Shown here: one piece after another, positions 62,452-64,000 of the stretch
Numbering within the stretch: the first letter of the stretch is position 1
Layout: every line of letters starts with the position of its first letter
DNA from: Betaproteobacteria bacterium
GTDB taxonomy: Bacteria > Pseudomonadota > Gammaproteobacteria > Burkholderiales > Burkholderiaceae_D
DNA length: 64,000 nucleotides
Assembly: GCA_025362735.1 (NCBI GenBank)
Contig: JANYFL010000017.1
Location: 1 to 64,000 of the forward strand
Direction: 5' to 3'
Position numbers and translations under genes: made by a program
Notes under the pieces: generated by a model
The model's database searches: none
Seen by the model: the letters and a program-made list of their open reading frames with translations, nothing else
What the model was told of the DNA's origin: nothing

Positions 62452-62557
62452 GCACCCGCTGGGGATCGTTCGAAGACTAAGAACAGAACCAAATGAAAGT
62501 TTGCCCGTCTCATGAACTTCACGAATTGTTAAAAATTTCTGACTGCAGAGCGCGCAA

Positions 62558-63724
62558 ATGGCTACAAATAAAAAGCCGGGTATCTTTATCCCACATGACC
62601 AGATTGCATTGGTACTGCAAGGTGGCGGTGCATTGGGTGCCTACCAGGCAGGTGTCTATGAAGAGTTGGCCAGTACGGCTTATCAGCCCAACTGGATTGC
62701 AGGCGTATCGATTGGTGCCATCAATGCTGCACTCATTGCGGGCAATCTTCCAGAGCGCAGAGTCGAGCGTTTGTCAGAGTTCTGGCATCTGGTTTCTTCA
62801 GGAATCGGCTTGCCTGTCGACACATCGGCAACTTGGCTGAGGCCGACGCTTGAAACGACAGAGCCGCGCAGTATTTTCAACCAGTTCAGCGCCTTCCGGG
62901 CAGCTTTGTTGGGTATTCCGGGGTTTTACCGGCCGCGGATTCCACCAGCTTTGTTTCAGCCCGAAGGCCTGCCCGGTGCCCTCAGTATTTACGATACGGC
63001 ACCTCTGCGAGAGACGCTGGAACGGCTGATTGACTTTGATCTGATCAATAGTAAAAAAGTCCGATTGTCGCTGGGTGCAGTCAACGTCTGTACAGGCAAT
63101 TCCGAATACTTTGATAATTTCGATCGCACCATTGGCCCCGAGCACATCATGGCGAGTGGCGCTTTGCCGCCTGCTTTCCCGCCCGTAGAGATTGATGGTC
63201 AGTTGTACTGGGACGGCGGCATTGTCACGAACACGCCGCTGCAATACGTCCTTGATATGCGACCCAAGAACCAACTTCTGGCGTTTCAGGTCGATCTGTT
63301 TAGTGCTCGGGGCAATTTGCCTACGAATCTGGTCGGTGTGCAACAACGCCAGAAAGACATTCTTTATTCCAGTCGCACACGCTACAACACGAATATGGCG
63401 GCCGATATTTCCAATACGCGTAAAGCGATGCGTGATCTTTTGTTAAAGCTTCCCAAACGCTTAAAAGAAGATCCATCCGTCCAAAAATTAACTGACGCCA
63501 TGAAAGAAGCGCCCACGGATATTGTGCATTTGATTTATCGACAAGCGTTGTATGAGCTGGAATCCAAAGACTATGAGTTCTCACGTGTATCGGTGCTCGA
63601 ACACTGGCAGGCGGGACAACGCGATATTCGCGACACCATTAATCATCCTGAATGGCTCAAGTCTTCCGGACTCGATGATGGTGTCACGCAATACGACTTA
63701 ACAAAACATACCCGCGCGCTTTAA
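62558..63724 (+). CDS. Patatin-like phospholipase
   Basis: A 388-residue patatin-domain hydrolase. The oxyanion loop is LVLQGGGALGAYQAG near residue 20, GVSIG carries the nucleophilic serine near residue 50, and the catalytic D is in WDGGIVTNTPL near 225. The C-terminal third is of the DUF3734 type found in polyhydroxyalkanoate-linked patatins. The acetoacetate decarboxylase gene starts 33 bp downstream on the same strand, an association seen in Burkholderiales with hydroxybutyrate metabolism. No Shine-Dalgarno is strong; ATG at 62558 gives the usual start. Confidence 0.92.
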   Translation: MATNKKPGIFIPHDQIALVLQGGGALGAYQAGVYEELASTAYQPNWIAGVSIGAINAALIAGNLPERRVERLSEFWHLVSSGIGLPVDTSATWLRPTLETTEPRSIFNQFSAFRAALLGIPGFYRPRIPPALFQPEGLPGALSIYDTAPLRETLERLIDFDLINSKKVRLSLGAVNVCTGNSEYFDNFDRTIGPEHIMASGALPPAFPPVEIDGQLYWDGGIVTNTPLQYVLDMRPKNQLLAFQVDLFSARGNLPTNLVGVQQRQKDILYSSRTRYNTNMAADISNTRKAMRDLLLKLPKRLKEDPSVQKLTDAMKEAPTDIVHLIYRQALYELESKDYEFSRVSVLEHWQAGQRDIRDTINHPEWLKSSGLDDGVTQYDLTKHTRAL

Positions 63725-63757
63725 CGCACTTGTCGAACCCAAAAGGAATGATCTGAA

Positions 63758-64000
63758 ATGAAGATCGCAGATGTTAAAGCCAACGCCTTTGCCATGCCAT
63801 TGACCAGCCCTGCATTTCCACCCGGTCCATATCGGTTTACCAATCGTGAATTCATGGTGATCACCTACCGCACCGACATGGATGCCTTGCGTGCGGTGGT
63901 ACCCGAACCATTGGAAGTTCTGGAGCCACTGGTGAAGTATGAATTTATCCGCATGCCTGATTCGACGGGCTTTGGTGACTACACCGAATCAGGTCAAGTG
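63758..64000 (+). CDS. adc: Acetoacetate decarboxylase, N-terminal part
   Basis: The first 81 codons of a gene running out of the window. The N-terminal [18 protein letters not shown] and [20 protein letters not shown] match acetoacetate decarboxylase, which converts acetoacetate to acetone and CO2 through a lysine Schiff base further along. AAAAGGAAT lies before the ATG at 63758. It follows the patatin-like gene in the same direction and is probably co-transcribed. Confidence 0.88.
   Translation, partial: MKIADVKANAFAMPLTSPAFPPGPYRFTNREFMVITYRTDMDALRAVVPEPLEVLEPLVKYEFIRMPDSTGFGDYTESGQV

Overview
The window looks like chromosome from a betaproteobacterium, most likely Burkholderiales close to Oxalobacteraceae. 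This is inferred from the protein families, the gene neighbourhoods (clpS-clpA beside cspA; trmJ-cysE-lspA-coaBC-dut; suhB; mutS) and a moderate GC content judged by eye. No search or composition calculation was run.

Layout. 1-2.7 kb: the end of a glycerate 2-kinase gene, an SDR oxidoreductase and an NCS1 nucleobase/allantoin-type permease. 2.7-7.9 kb: cold-shock protein, the ClpS adaptor with the ClpA unfoldase, and an RhlE-type DEAD-box helicase behind a leader of about 250 nt. 7.9-24.5 kb: a compact, strongly overlapping plus-strand operon of 20 genes for an aryl polyene (APE) pigment. It holds three ketosynthase-family proteins, two carrier proteins, an aryl-activating ligase fused to a dehydratase, a second dehydratase, a ketoreductase, acyl- and glycosyltransferases, LolA/MMPL/lipoprotein export factors, a halogenase-like flavoprotein and its own phosphopantetheinyl transferase. 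24.6-30.9 kb: a minus-strand housekeeping block (trmJ, cysE, lspA, coaBC, a small membrane protein, dut, an AsmA-family gene). 31-31.9 kb: suhB.

31.9-42.6 kb, between suhB and mutS, is a defence-type island: a helicase with an N-terminal phospholipase-D nuclease domain, an embedded VapBC toxin-antitoxin pair, a 1300-residue Eco57I/PglX-like adenine methyltransferase, an SMC/RecF-type ATPase ending in a HEPN-like R-x6-H motif, and a BRO-N/DinD-like protein. I cannot match this combination to a named system, and it is the best candidate here for an undescribed one.

42.6-47.6 kb: mutS, tRNA-Ser(UGA), then a graveyard. The 3' end of the tRNA is repeated downstream, there is a large inverted repeat, the tRNA terminator is duplicated 2.1 kb further on, and between them lie fragments of an Abi-family gene and of an McrB-like restriction GTPase that is cut exactly at its P-loop by an NmrA/HxlR oxidoreductase-regulator pair.

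47.6-64 kb: stress and envelope genes (CsbD, BON, ferritin-like, AI-2E-family permease), a giant cyclic beta-1,2-glucan synthase preceded by a coupled small membrane protein, an OmpA-family porin, an esterase, an OsmB-like lipoprotein, a patatin-like phospholipase and the start of an acetoacetate decarboxylase gene.
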